From Bradyrhizobium arachidis (GTDB lineage Bacteria > Pseudomonadota > Alphaproteobacteria > Rhizobiales > Xanthobacteraceae): 64,000 nt of DNA. The notes under the pieces are model-generated. The model searched no databases. It had not been told where the DNA came from and saw only the letters and a list, made by a program, of their open reading frames with translations. This document shows positions 9,256-17,876 of this stretch, piece after piece. A program made the translations under genes and the position numbers. The stretch's first letter is position 1. The number at the start of each line of letters is the position of its first letter. Location of the stretch: contig NZ_CP077970.1 of the NCBI RefSeq assembly GCF_024758505.1, positions 6,758,001 through 6,822,000 of the forward strand, read 5' to 3'.

Positions 9256-9924
9256 TCAGTCTCGTCGCACATAGCGCCAGAGCGCATCGGCGATCTCGGC
9301 CCGCCGCTGCGCTTTCGCTCTTGGCGACGACATGTCCCAGGCAAATTGCGCCTCAAAAGTGTGACGGTTGGCGACCGAGAAGAAGCTCAGCGCGTTCAGC
9401 GTCATGTGCAACTCGATCGGATCGATGCCGGGCCGGATCACACCGCCGGCGACGCCGCGCTCCAGCAGCTTCGCGATCTGGCTGATGCTCGGCTGCGTCA
9501 TCTCCTTGAGCCTCTGGCTGCTGCCGATATGCCGCCCGCGATGGATGTTCTCGATCGAGACGAGGCGGACGAATTCCGGATGGGCCTGGTGGAAATCGAA
9601 GGTGAATTCGGCAAGCCTGCGGATCGCGGCCTCGGGCACCAGCGCCTCGAGATGCAGGTCCTCCTCGGCGGCGCGCATCTTGGCATAGGCCATCTCGAGC
9701 ACCGCGGTGAACAGCTCTTCCTTCGAGTTGAAATAGTAGAAGATCAGCCGCTTGGTGATGTTGGCGCGGGCGGCGATGGCGTCGGTATTGCCGCCGGACA
9801 GACCGTTCTCGGCGAATTCCTCGAAAGCGATGTCGAGAATCTCCTGCCGCGTTCGCTCGCGATCGCGCCGCTTGATCGGGACAGGCTTCGCCGCCCGCGC
9901 CGGCTGCTTCTTCACGCTTGGCAT
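9256..9924 (-). CDS. TetR/AcrR family transcriptional regulator
   Basis: 222 residues from the ATG at 9924 (MPSVKKQPARAAK). After a basic leader, residues ~20-65 are a TetR helix-turn-helix: RDRERTRQEILDIAFEEFAE and TDAIAARANITKRLIFYYFN. The C-terminal ligand domain resembles the TetR_C_11-like group often found beside catabolic operons. It diverges from the isomerase/oxidoreductase/ABC operon, with a duplicated AT-rich site in the gap, so it is the probable repressor of that operon. Confidence 0.9.
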   Translation of the reverse strand: MPSVKKQPARAAKPVPIKRRDRERTRQEILDIAFEEFAENGLSGGNTDAIAARANITKRLIFYYFNSKEELFTAVLEMAYAKMRAAEEDLHLEALVPEAAIRRLAEFTFDFHQAHPEFVRLVSIENIHRGRHIGSSQRLKEMTQPSISQIAKLLERGVAGGVIRPGIDPIELHMTLNALSFFSVANRHTFEAQFAWDMSSPRAKAQRRAEIADALWRYVRRD

Positions 9925-9993
9925 CTGGCAGTTCGATCCTTCGCATCGGCCGCCGAGCGGCTCGCCGCCCATCCATAGCTCATTCGGACGCTC

Positions 9994-10046
9994 TTGACAT
10001 CAACTATCCCGTGGATTAATTAGCAATTAACCTATGGATTAATTAG
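9994..10046 (+). promoter_or_regulatory. Promoter with tandem operator for the catabolic/ABC operon
   Basis: TTGACA (9994-9999) and TAATTA (10017-10022) with a 17-base spacer resemble a sigma-70 promoter. The 12-mer TGGATTAATTAG occurs twice, at 10012-10023 and 10035-10046, exactly 23 bases apart; the first copy covers the -10 box. Two helical turns between copies suggests two cooperating TetR dimers that would block transcription. Confidence 0.6.
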
Positions 10047-10060
10047 GCAGGAGGAGACCG

Positions 10061-10120
10061 ATGCATCCGACGCAGGCGAACTGCCTCACCTCGCTTCTCC
10101 TGACGTTGCCGGGCTCATGA
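10061..10120 (+). CDS. 19-residue leader ORF coupled to the isomerase gene
   Basis: ATG at 10061 is preceded by a strong GGAGGAG ribosome site (10049-10055) and encodes MHPTQANCLTSLLLTLPGS. Its TGA (10118-10120) overlaps the isomerase ATG (10117-10119) as ATGA. The isomerase start itself has no convincing ribosome site, so translation is probably coupled through this short ORF. The leader sequence resembles no known attenuator; no run of one regulatory codon is present apart from leucines. Confidence 0.55.
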   Translation: MHPTQANCLTSLLLTLPGS

Positions 10121-10950
10121 TCGAGCTCGGCCTTGCCCATCTCACCGCCTTGCAGCTTGCGCCAGCGGCGCTGATTGCCGAGGCTGCGCGGGCCGGGTTT
10201 GCCGCCGTCGGGCTGCGCTTCATCCCGGCAAGCAGCGATGGCCCCGCCTATCCGACACGGGTCGGCACCGAGGCCCATCGCGCGCTCAAGCGCGTGCTGA
10301 TTGGCGAGGGCGTGCGGGTCAGCGATATCGAGCTGGTTCAGCTCAAGCCCACCATCGACCTGTCCTTGCTTGAGAGCTGTCTCGAAGCTGGCGCCGATCT
10401 CGGCGCGACGGCGGTCATCGCGTCGGGCGACGATCCGGATCTGGGCCGGCTCACCGCGCACTTCGCCGAACTCTGTCAGCTCGCCGCGTCCTTCGGCTTG
10501 CGCGTCGACCTCGAATTCATGCGCTGGCGCGTGATCGGCAGCCTGTCGCAGGCGACGGCAATCGTCCGTGACGCCGGCCAAGCGAACGGCGCCATTCTGG
10601 TCGACGCCTTGCACCTGACGCGCTCGGGCGGTGAGGCCGACGATCTGATCTCGCTTCCCGACCAGTGGCTGCGCGCCGCCCAACTCTGTGATGCCAGCGC
10701 AAAACCGCCGGCAACTGAAACCGCGGTCATTGCCGAGGCGCGCGAGGGTCGGCTGCCGCCAGGAGGCGGCGCCCTGCCGCTCGGCGCGCTCCTGGATGCG
10801 CTCCCCGCCGACACCAGCCTCAGCGTCGAAATGCCGATGCCGGCGCTTGATCCAAAGGAGCGGATCGCAACGGCATTCAACGCAACGAGGCACCTGCTCG
10901 AAGGCCGGCCGCGCGGCACCAGGCGCCGCGACTGTCGCGGCTGGGCCTGA
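10117..10950 (+). CDS. Sugar phosphate isomerase/epimerase-like TIM-barrel protein
   Basis: 277 residues with AP-endonuclease-2/xylose-isomerase-like features: LAHLTALQLAPAALIAEAAR, AARAGFAAVGLRF, GATAVIASGDDP and FGLRVDLEFMRW, where the Glu would be a metal ligand. Such proteins isomerise or epimerise sugars, inosose or related polyols. First full gene of a six-gene operon with a Gfo/Idh/MocA oxidoreductase and a polar amino-acid-type ABC importer, so a substrate combining sugar and amino features is possible. The exact reaction cannot be told. Confidence 0.78.
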   Translation: MIELGLAHLTALQLAPAALIAEAARAGFAAVGLRFIPASSDGPAYPTRVGTEAHRALKRVLIGEGVRVSDIELVQLKPTIDLSLLESCLEAGADLGATAVIASGDDPDLGRLTAHFAELCQLAASFGLRVDLEFMRWRVIGSLSQATAIVRDAGQANGAILVDALHLTRSGGEADDLISLPDQWLRAAQLCDASAKPPATETAVIAEAREGRLPPGGGALPLGALLDALPADTSLSVEMPMPALDPKERIATAFNATRHLLEGRPRGTRRRDCRGWA

Positions 10951-10958
10951 CCAACGGA

Positions 10959-12053
10959 ATGGATGACATGACGAAAATCAGAATTGGTGTGATCGGTGCA
11001 GGGTTGATCGGGCGCAAGCATCTGCGCAAGCTCGCCGAACACAGCGACTACGAGCTCGTCGGCATCGCCGACGTCAATGCCGAGCAGGTCGCAGCCGAGC
11101 AACCCGGCGCGCGCGTCTTCGCGGATTGCCGAAAGCTGCTCGACGAGGCGCGGCCCGAAGCCGTGATCATCGCATCGCCCAATCAGCTCCACGCCGAGAA
11201 CGGTATCGCCTGCGCGCGGGCCGGCATCCATATACTGATCGAAAAACCGGTCACAGATTCGCTGCAGAGCGCCGCCGACCTGATCGCGGAGATCCGCAAG
11301 GCGAGCATACGGACACTGGTCGGGCATCACCGCCGCCATCATACGCAAGTGAAGACATTGAAGGCGCTGCTCGCACAGGGGCGCATTGGCGATGTCGTCG
11401 GCGCCTCGGCGATCTGGGCGACGCACAAGCCGGCGGCGTATTTCGCGACCGCACCTTGGCGGTCGCAGGCCGGTGGCGGACCGATCTTGATCAACCTAAT
11501 CCACGAGATCGATTTTCTGCGCTTTACTGTCGGCGAGATCGTCGCCGTGGAGGCCATCGCAACCAACCGCCAGCGCGGCTTTGCGGTCGAGGATACCGCC
11601 GTCGCGCTGCTGGAGTTCGAGAGCGGTGCGCTCGGCACGTTCTTTCTCAGCGACTGCGCGGTGACGCCCTGGACGATGGAGCAAGGGCTCGGCGAGGCGC
11701 CGGAGTTTCCGTTCAGCGGAGAGAGCAGCTATCGCATCATGGGCCGCCGCGGTGCGATCGAGTTTCCGAGCCTCGATCAATGGACGCAGGCAGGCGACGC
11801 GCAGGACTGGAACAGGCCGATCCAGGCTCAGGCCAACCATGCTGCGTCGATCGACCCCTATGTCGCTCAACTCGATCATTTCTGCGATGTCATCCGCGGC
11901 GTGGCGCCGTCGCTGCAACCGGTCGAGGACGGCGCACGGAGTCTGCTGGTGACGCTCGCGATCGCCGAAGCCGCCACTTCGGGACGGCGTATCGATCTGC
12001 GCGAGCGCTACGCGGCGCTCGCGCGCGGACAGGTCGAGCAGAGGACGACGTAG
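10959..12053 (+). CDS. Gfo/Idh/MocA family NAD(P)-dependent oxidoreductase
   Basis: 364 residues with an N-terminal Rossmann fold (IGVIGAGLIGRKHLRKL; GXGXXG present) and the family signature LIEKPVTDS, whose EKP lysine is catalytic. The second domain has HHRRHHTQVKTLK and GGGPILINLIHEIDFLR, where the H-E-I-D segment supplies the expected His. Members oxidise sugars, inositols or imino compounds. It follows the isomerase by 8 bases and probably acts in the same pathway on the imported substrate. A second ATG at 10968 is an alternative start. Confidence 0.92.
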   Translation: MDDMTKIRIGVIGAGLIGRKHLRKLAEHSDYELVGIADVNAEQVAAEQPGARVFADCRKLLDEARPEAVIIASPNQLHAENGIACARAGIHILIEKPVTDSLQSAADLIAEIRKASIRTLVGHHRRHHTQVKTLKALLAQGRIGDVVGASAIWATHKPAAYFATAPWRSQAGGGPILINLIHEIDFLRFTVGEIVAVEAIATNRQRGFAVEDTAVALLEFESGALGTFFLSDCAVTPWTMEQGLGEAPEFPFSGESSYRIMGRRGAIEFPSLDQWTQAGDAQDWNRPIQAQANHAASIDPYVAQLDHFCDVIRGVAPSLQPVEDGARSLLVTLAIAEAATSGRRIDLRERYAALARGQVEQRTT

Positions 12054-12130
12054 AAAAAGCTTTCGCCGTCGTCGGACGGACGGGACCGAGCCAAGCCCCG
12101 CCAAGAGGGTCGCCCGGAGGGAGGAACGAA

Positions 12131-12799
12131 GTGAACTACCAGTTCGATTTCGGACCCGTGCTCGAGGGTCTACCGGAGCTGCTCTGGGGCTGTGTCGGCA
12201 CGCTTGGCCTCGCGCTGTCGGGCATGGCGCTGGCACTCATCATCGGCATCGGCGGCGTGCTGCTGCGCGATTCCCGCTCGGCCGCGCTGCGCTGGCTCGT
12301 CATTTCCTTTGTCGAGGCGATCCGCAACACGCCATTCCTCGGCCAGATCTACTTCATCTTCTTTGCGCTGCCCATGGTGGGCATCCGCCTCGATCCGACG
12401 CTGACTGCGATCATCGCCCTCGGCGTCAACGGAGGCGCCTATGCGATCGAGATCATCCGCGGCGGAGTGCAGTCGATCAACAAGGGACAGGTCGAAGCGG
12501 GGCTGGCGCTCGGTCTGAGCCGCCCCCTGATCTTCCGGCTGATCATCCTGAAGCCGGCGCTGCGCGCGATCTACCCCTCGCTGACCAGCCAGTTCATCAT
12601 GCTGACGCTGACGACGAGCATCGCCTCGGCGATCTCGGCCTATGAGCTGACCTCGGTCGGGCAGGCGATCGAGACCAACACGTTCCGCAGCTTCGAGGTC
12701 TATGGCGTCGTCACGCTGCTCTATCTCGCGATGTCCTGGATGCTGATGCAGATGTTCGCGCGGATCAACGCGCGCTTCCTCAGCTATCCCCTGAAGTGA
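12131..12799 (+). CDS. ABC transporter permease, polar amino-acid type (HisM/GlnP-like)
   Basis: 222 residues from the GTG at 12131, with GGAGG about 10 bases upstream. Multiple membrane helices and the His/Glu/Gln permease motif ISFVEAIRNTPFLGQIYFIF are visible, as is the cytoplasmic EAA loop (GQVEAGLALGLSRPLIFRLI) that docks on the ATPase. It forms a heterodimeric channel with the next permease. Family substrates are amino acids, opines and related polar compounds. Confidence 0.92.
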   Translation: MNYQFDFGPVLEGLPELLWGCVGTLGLALSGMALALIIGIGGVLLRDSRSAALRWLVISFVEAIRNTPFLGQIYFIFFALPMVGIRLDPTLTAIIALGVNGGAYAIEIIRGGVQSINKGQVEAGLALGLSRPLIFRLIILKPALRAIYPSLTSQFIMLTLTTSIASAISAYELTSVGQAIETNTFRSFEVYGVVTLLYLAMSWMLMQMFARINARFLSYPLK

Positions 12800-12806
12800 G
12801 GCGGCC

Positions 12807-13448
12807 ATGGACAAGAACCAGATCCTGTTCCTGCTCGCCGGCCTCAAATGGACGGTCGCGCTGTCCGCGATCGGCTTTGCGGTCGGCTCGGTGGCCGGCC
12901 TCGGCGTCGCGCTGGCGCGCACGTCGGGTTGGCGCTGGCTCGAACGCGCCACGGCCGGCTGCATCGCGCTGTTCCAGGGCACCCCGCTCCTGATGCAGCT
13001 GTTCGTCGTCTATTACGGGCTCGCGCTCGCCGGACTGAAGCTCGATCCCTGGGTCTCCGTTTCGATCGGATTCACCCTGCATGCCGGCGCCTTCCTCGGC
13101 GAAATCTGGCGCGGCTCGATCGAGGCGGTGCCGCGCGGCCAGGTCGAGGCGGCCAAGGCGCTCAGCCTCAATTACTTCGACCGGATGAAAGATGTCGTCC
13201 TGCCACAGGCGATCCGCATCTCGCTGCCGGCGACGGTCGGATTCCTGGTGCAGTTGATCAAGGGCACCTCGCTTGCCGCGATCATCGGTTTCACCGAGCT
13301 GATGCGCGCCGGCACGATCGTCTCCAACCAGAACTTCAAGCCGCTGCTCGTGCTCGGCCTGGTCTGCGCGCTCTATTTCGCGCTGTGCTGGCCGCTTTCA
13401 CTCTACGGCGCGTGGCTGGAGCGGCGGCTCGTCACCGCAGCACGTTGA
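12807..13448 (+). CDS. ABC transporter permease, polar amino-acid type (HisQ/GlnP-like)
   Basis: 213 residues, 7 bases after the first permease. Contains the helix LLAGLKWTVALSAIGFAVGS, the family motif FQGTPLLMQLFVVYYGLALA and the EAA loop GQVEAAKALSLNYFDRMKDV. With its partner it forms the inner-membrane channel. Tight spacing and matched motifs show the operon encodes one complete importer. Confidence 0.92.
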   Translation: MDKNQILFLLAGLKWTVALSAIGFAVGSVAGLGVALARTSGWRWLERATAGCIALFQGTPLLMQLFVVYYGLALAGLKLDPWVSVSIGFTLHAGAFLGEIWRGSIEAVPRGQVEAAKALSLNYFDRMKDVVLPQAIRISLPATVGFLVQLIKGTSLAAIIGFTELMRAGTIVSNQNFKPLLVLGLVCALYFALCWPLSLYGAWLERRLVTAAR

Positions 13449-13476
13449 GGAATTCAATACACCTGAGGAGGGAAAC

Positions 13477-14319
13477 ATGACCAAGAGCAGGACAACTGGG
13501 TTCAATCGCCGCCACATGCTGGCACTCGGAGCCGGCGCACTCGCCGCGCCATTCGTGCTGTCGCGGACCGCCTATGCGGTGACGCCGGCGGAGATCAAGG
13601 CGCGCGGCAAGGTGCTGATCGGAATCCAGGGCGACAATCCGCCCTGGGGCTTCGTCAATTCGTCGGGCAAGCAGGAGGGGCTCGATGCCGACCTCTCCGA
13701 GCTGTTCGCGAAGGAACTCGGCGTGCCCGCGGAGTTCACGCCCTTGGCCGTCGCCAATCGCATTCCGGCGCTGACCTCCGGGCGCGTCGACATCCTGTTC
13801 GCGACCATGGCGATGCTGCCGGAGCGCGCCAAGGCGGTGCAATTCTCAAAACCCTATGGCGCCAACATCATCACCTTCATCGCGCCGAAGGAGATCGAGA
13901 TCAAGTCGCCGGCGGATATGGGCAAATATGTCATCGGTGTCGCGCGCGGCAGCGTGCAGGACACCGACGTGACCAAGGCGGCGCCTGCCGGCACCACCAT
14001 CCGCCGCTTCGACGGCGATGCGCCGACCATGCAGGCGCTGCTCTCCGGTCAGGTCCAGGCGGTCGGCGGCAACATCTTCTACGTGCCGCGCCTCAACGAA
14101 TCCAAACCCGGCACTTACGAGAACAAGCTCGAGTTCACAAAGCTCTACAACGGCGCCTGCACGCGGCTCGGCGAGAAGGAGATCAACGCCTTCGTCAATG
14201 GCTTCATCGACAGGATCATCGCCAGCGGCGAATGGGGAAAAATCTATCCGAAGTGGATGAACAACCCGCTGCCGGCTTTCCCCGACAGCATCCCCGGCAT
14301 CCCCTTCACCGTCAGCTAA
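13477..14319 (+). CDS. ABC transporter periplasmic substrate-binding protein (SBP_bac_3 type)
   Basis: 280 residues with a Tat-like leader ([19 protein letters not shown], cleavage near AYA-V), then the class 3 binding-protein fold: [51 protein letters not shown] and [14 protein letters not shown]. The family binds amino acids and opines. The aspartate that grips the alpha-amino group in typical members sits in [10 protein letters not shown]. It is encoded between permeases and ATPase with GAGGAG before its ATG. Confidence 0.93.
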   Translation: MTKSRTTGFNRRHMLALGAGALAAPFVLSRTAYAVTPAEIKARGKVLIGIQGDNPPWGFVNSSGKQEGLDADLSELFAKELGVPAEFTPLAVANRIPALTSGRVDILFATMAMLPERAKAVQFSKPYGANIITFIAPKEIEIKSPADMGKYVIGVARGSVQDTDVTKAAPAGTTIRRFDGDAPTMQALLSGQVQAVGGNIFYVPRLNESKPGTYENKLEFTKLYNGACTRLGEKEINAFVNGFIDRIIASGEWGKIYPKWMNNPLPAFPDSIPGIPFTVS

Positions 14320-14330
14320 CGGAGAGCGCC

Positions 14331-15089
14331 ATGTCGGTCGCAGCCACCGCGGACCCGATGATCGCAATGCGCGGCGTCAACAAATGGTACGGCACGTACC
14401 AGGTGCTCACCGACGTCAATCTGGCGGTCCGTGCCAGCGAGAAGATCGTTCTCTGCGGGCCGTCCGGATCGGGCAAATCCACCCTGATCCGCTGCATCAA
14501 TGCGCTGGAGACCTGTCAGGAGGGCGAGATCGTCGTCGATGGCGTCCATCTCGGCGGGCAAGGCAAGGCGATCGACGCGGTGCGCCGCGAGGTCGGCATG
14601 GTGTTCCAGCAGTTCAACCTGTTTCCGCACATGACGGTGCTGGAGAACTGCACGCTGGCGCCGATCCGATCCCGCGGAATACCACGCGCGGAGGCCGAGG
14701 AGACCGCGCGGCGGCTCCTCGACCGTGTGAAAATCCTCAATCAGGCGGACAAATATCCGGCGCAATTGTCGGGCGGCCAGCAGCAGCGCGCGGCGATCGC
14801 GCGTGCGCTCTGCATGGAGCCGAAGGTGATGCTGTTCGACGAGCCGACCTCGGCCCTCGACCCGGAAATGGTCAAGGAGGTGCTCGACACCATGATCGGT
14901 CTCGCAACCGACGGCATGACCATGGTCTGCGTCACCCACGAAATGGGATTCGCGCGACAGGTCGCCGACCGTGTGATCTTCATGGCGGACGGCCGGATTG
15001 TCGAGGAAGCGGAGCCGGAGACCTTTTTCAGGGCCCCGCAGCATGAGCGCACGAAAAAGTTCTTGGGCGAGATCCTGTCGCAGCACTGA
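14331..15089 (+). CDS. ABC transporter ATP-binding protein, polar amino-acid type (GlnQ/HisP-like)
   Basis: 252 residues from the ATG at 14331, preceded by GGAGAG. All nucleotide-binding motifs are intact: Walker [11 protein letters not shown]-loop in [10 protein letters not shown], signature LSGGQQQR, Walker [15 protein letters not shown], and H-loop VTHEM. It energises the importer formed by the two upstream permeases. Last gene of the TetR-controlled operon; no clear terminator is seen before the convergent Lrp gene. Confidence 0.95.
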   Translation: MSVAATADPMIAMRGVNKWYGTYQVLTDVNLAVRASEKIVLCGPSGSGKSTLIRCINALETCQEGEIVVDGVHLGGQGKAIDAVRREVGMVFQQFNLFPHMTVLENCTLAPIRSRGIPRAEAEETARRLLDRVKILNQADKYPAQLSGGQQQRAAIARALCMEPKVMLFDEPTSALDPEMVKEVLDTMIGLATDGMTMVCVTHEMGFARQVADRVIFMADGRIVEEAEPETFFRAPQHERTKKFLGEILSQH

Positions 15090-15221
15090 GGCTGTTGTGG
15101 ACGCAGCGGGGTACGTTCCGTCGGCCAAGGCGCCTACGGTCTCCTGCCATGCAGGGACTATCGAACCGGTGACATTTCACACACCTTGCGGCGACAGGCT
15201 ACCGAATACTGTCTCGCAATC

Positions 15222-15764
15222 TCAAGCCCCTCTGGATCGTCCGGATCGTGGTGTACCTTCGCCTCGGGATCGAGATCGCCCCGCAGGACGCTTCTCGGCA
15301 GGTATCAGGTGCCCAAGCGGCAACTGCGAAGTTTGCTTCAGGCGGTCGAGAACAATAGACGAGCGCACATGCGCGACGCTGTCATGCGGCAGGAATACAT
15401 CGTTGAGAAGCCGCGAGAGCGCCTTCAGGTCGGTGATCGACACCTTGATGAGGTAATCTGCTTCGCCGGTGAGCGCGTACGCCTCCTGCACCTCCTCCAG
15501 GCTCTCGATCAACTTGAAGAACCGCCTCGAATTATCCGGCGAGTGCGTTGCGAGCGTCACCTGCACGAAGCCCATGATGCCGAGTCCCAGCGCCTCCCCG
15601 TCGAGCTGAGCATGGTAGCTCGCGATCGTACCGGCGTCTTCGAGCGCCGCACGACGACGCGAACATTGAGATGCCGACAAACCAACGACATCGGCCAATT
15701 CAAAATTCGACAAGCGTCCATTGGATTGGAGCGCTTGCAGCAATTTTACGTCAAACTGGTCCAT
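15222..15764 (-). CDS. Lrp/AsnC family transcriptional regulator
   Basis: 180 residues from the ATG at 15764 (MDQFDVKLLQALQSNGRLSN). The N-terminal winged helix reads LADVVGLSASQCSRRRAALE; the C-terminal RAM domain contains ALTGEADYLIKVSITDLKAL. Members sense amino acids and regulate their metabolism. It is divergent from hppD, which degrades tyrosine-derived 4-hydroxyphenylpyruvate, so it probably regulates hppD. The C-terminal ~25 residues are Arg/Gly-rich and beyond the family's usual end. Confidence 0.92.
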   Translation of the reverse strand: MDQFDVKLLQALQSNGRLSNFELADVVGLSASQCSRRRAALEDAGTIASYHAQLDGEALGLGIMGFVQVTLATHSPDNSRRFFKLIESLEEVQEAYALTGEADYLIKVSITDLKALSRLLNDVFLPHDSVAHVRSSIVLDRLKQTSQLPLGHLIPAEKRPAGRSRSRGEGTPRSGRSRGA

Positions 15765-15865
15765 GCGTGATCCTTGCGCGAAAATGGCACCAGATGCATG
15801 TTTCACGCATAGCCAAGCTTTGTCGAGCAGATTTTGCAGAGATCGTGCAGCGGACTCGCAGTATT

Positions 15866-15879
15866 TTGATCTAAATCAA
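15866..15879. promoter_or_regulatory. FNR/FixK-type box upstream of hppD
   Basis: TTGAT-CTAA-ATCAA at 15866-15879 is a perfect match to the FNR/FixK consensus TTGATN4ATCAA. Its centre lies 29 bases before the hppD start codon and 108 bases before the lrp start codon on the other strand. The hppD spacing is too short for class II activation of a leadered transcript, so it may repress hppD or activate the lrp-like gene. Function is inferred. Confidence 0.6.
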
Positions 15880-15901
15880 ATACCCTTCCAGGAGCGCGAC
15901 A

Positions 15902-17005
15902 TTGGGTCCCTTCCCGCACGATGCCCCACCCGCCACGATTTCGGCAGCCAATCCGGCCGGCACCGACGGCTTCGAGTTTGTCGAGTTCGCCCATCCGGAG
16001 CCTCAGAAGCTCGCCAAGCTCTTCGAGCAAATGGGCTACACGGAGGTCGCCCGGCACAAGACCAAGGACATCTCCATTTGGCGTCAGGGAAAAATCAACT
16101 ACGTCCTGAACCGGGATCCGAATTCCCATGCCGCCCGCTTCGTCGCCGAACACGGACCTTGCGCTCCGGCCATGGCCTGGCGCGTCGTCGATGCCAAACA
16201 TGCCTTGAAGCGCATCCTCGATCTCGGCGGAACGGAATATACCGGCAACGACAAGTCACTCGACGTGCCGGCCGTTGTCGGGATCGGAGGATCTCTCCTG
16301 TACCTGGTCGAGACCTATGGCGCGAAGGGCTCACCCTATTCAGCCGAGTATGACTGGATCGGCGAAGTCGATCCGACACCGAAAGGTGTGGGGTTCTATT
16401 ATCTCGATCACCTGACGCACAACGTCATGCGCGGCAACATGGACACCTGGTACAAGTTCTACAGCCAGACGTTCAATTTCCGCGAGATCCGCTACTTCGA
16501 CATTTCCGGCAAGCTGACCGGCCTGACCTCGCGCGCACTCACGTCACCCTGCGGCAAGATTCGGATCCCCATCAACGAAAGCGCCGACGACAAGAGCCAG
16601 ATCGAGGAATATCTGCGCCAGTACAAGGGTGAAGGCATCCAGCACATTGCCGTCGGCACCGACGATATCTATTTGGCAACCGATGCCATCGCCGCTCGCG
16701 GGCTCGAATTCATGCCGGGACCACCCTCGATCTACTACGACAAGTCGTGTGATCGCGTGAAGGGCCACAGCGAGCCACTCGACCGCATGGGCAAGCACGG
16801 AATCCTCATTGACGGCGAGGGTGTCGTCAATGGCGGAATGACCCGCATCCTGTTGCAGATATTTTCCAAGACCGTGATCGGCCCGATCTTCTTCGAATTC
16901 ATTCAGAGGAAGGGAGATGACGGCTTCGGCGAGGGCAACTTCAAGGCTCTGTTCGAGAGCATCGAGGCCGATCAGATTCAGCGCGGCGTGCTCAAGGCAT
17001 CTTGA
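15902..17005 (+). CDS. hppD: 4-hydroxyphenylpyruvate dioxygenase
   Basis: 367 residues from a TTG start at 15902, with AGGAG at 15890-15894. The enzyme converts 4-hydroxyphenylpyruvate to homogentisate in tyrosine catabolism, using non-haem iron. Two VOC domains are visible, starting at FEFVEFAHPEPQKLAKLFEQ and VGFYYLDHLTHNV. Iron ligands are present: His170 (LDHLTHN), His248 (GIQHIAV) and Glu332 (FFEFIQR). The C-terminal helix GFGEGNFKALFESIE matches the gate that closes the active site. Divergent to the Lrp-like regulator. Confidence 0.96.
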   Translation: MGPFPHDAPPATISAANPAGTDGFEFVEFAHPEPQKLAKLFEQMGYTEVARHKTKDISIWRQGKINYVLNRDPNSHAARFVAEHGPCAPAMAWRVVDAKHALKRILDLGGTEYTGNDKSLDVPAVVGIGGSLLYLVETYGAKGSPYSAEYDWIGEVDPTPKGVGFYYLDHLTHNVMRGNMDTWYKFYSQTFNFREIRYFDISGKLTGLTSRALTSPCGKIRIPINESADDKSQIEEYLRQYKGEGIQHIAVGTDDIYLATDAIAARGLEFMPGPPSIYYDKSCDRVKGHSEPLDRMGKHGILIDGEGVVNGGMTRILLQIFSKTVIGPIFFEFIQRKGDDGFGEGNFKALFESIEADQIQRGVLKAS

Positions 17006-17876
17006 GCCGCGCGCCGCAAGTCGGGATTGGACAACGGTTTCGAGAGCGAGGCGCTTGGCGGAGCGTTACCCGGTCGGCCGCAACAGCCCGCAGAAGTGTC
17101 CAGCAATTCCCCAGCCAGGCCGGTTTCGTGCGTGATTTCAGGCTGAGCGGGAGATCTGGCTGGGGCGGGAGGGTACTCAGCCACGCCTCCGCCAGAACTA
17201 CGTACCTGAAATGCCTCGGAAAATCCGCACGACACCGGGTGATGTGTAGCAGCCCGGTGACGCAGTGACAATGATCGCGGTCGCTCCGGCACGACGGCCA
17301 GATCGAGCGCTGCTCGCGGTGCCGGGCCGGCCCCGTCAATGCACGACCTCGGTCACAGGCCGGTTGGATACGTAGCCGCGACGCCGCCTATCGGTCTCTA
17401 ACGGGCCGTGCGGCAGAAGCCCGACAGACGCGGCCAACATGTGCGCGCTCGTCCCGCCGACGTCTACGTCCGCCCCACTCTCCTCAGTCTTGCTCTCGTT
17501 AGCTTTAGCCTTCTCGTCGGCGTAGAGGCGCACACTAGCGGGACCCCGCGCGCAACCCACCTCCTCGCCCCTGAAAAGCGTCTTCCGTTGGACGATGATC
17601 TCGGCGTCGGCGCACCAACACTGCCAGAACCGGGGTCGCAGGTTCGATCTGCAAAGGTTTTCCCCAGCTCCGTTGGGCGGGTCTCAGCGACCGGCGGACG
17701 GCCGCTGAGCTCAATAACGACGGGCCTTCATCGCGGGTCGGCCGGCCTGAAAGCGAGCGATGGGCGGCTCGTGCGGCGACGATCGGGAATTGACGAGCGC
17801 AGCGATCGTCAAGCAATTCATAGATGTCAGAGGTGAAACGCAGAACTTCTCGAAAACAGCAGTTGGACATCTGGTG
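17006..17876. other. Stretch without a recognisable gene between hppD and the integration module
   Basis: About 870 bases hold only short open frames on both strands with no recognisable domain, no convincing ribosome site and no tRNA. The start of the accessory region lies here; no attachment-site repeat was identified by eye. Confidence 0.5.

Noticed and set aside
10039..10893. 284-codon minus-strand frame opposite the isomerase gene
   Set aside because: No domain, covers the promoter and leader of the operon, and is a shadow of a recognisable protein.
17408..17836. 142-codon frame before the integration module
   Set aside because: Low-complexity Arg/Ser/Pro composition, no ribosome site and overlap with the better-supported gene downstream.
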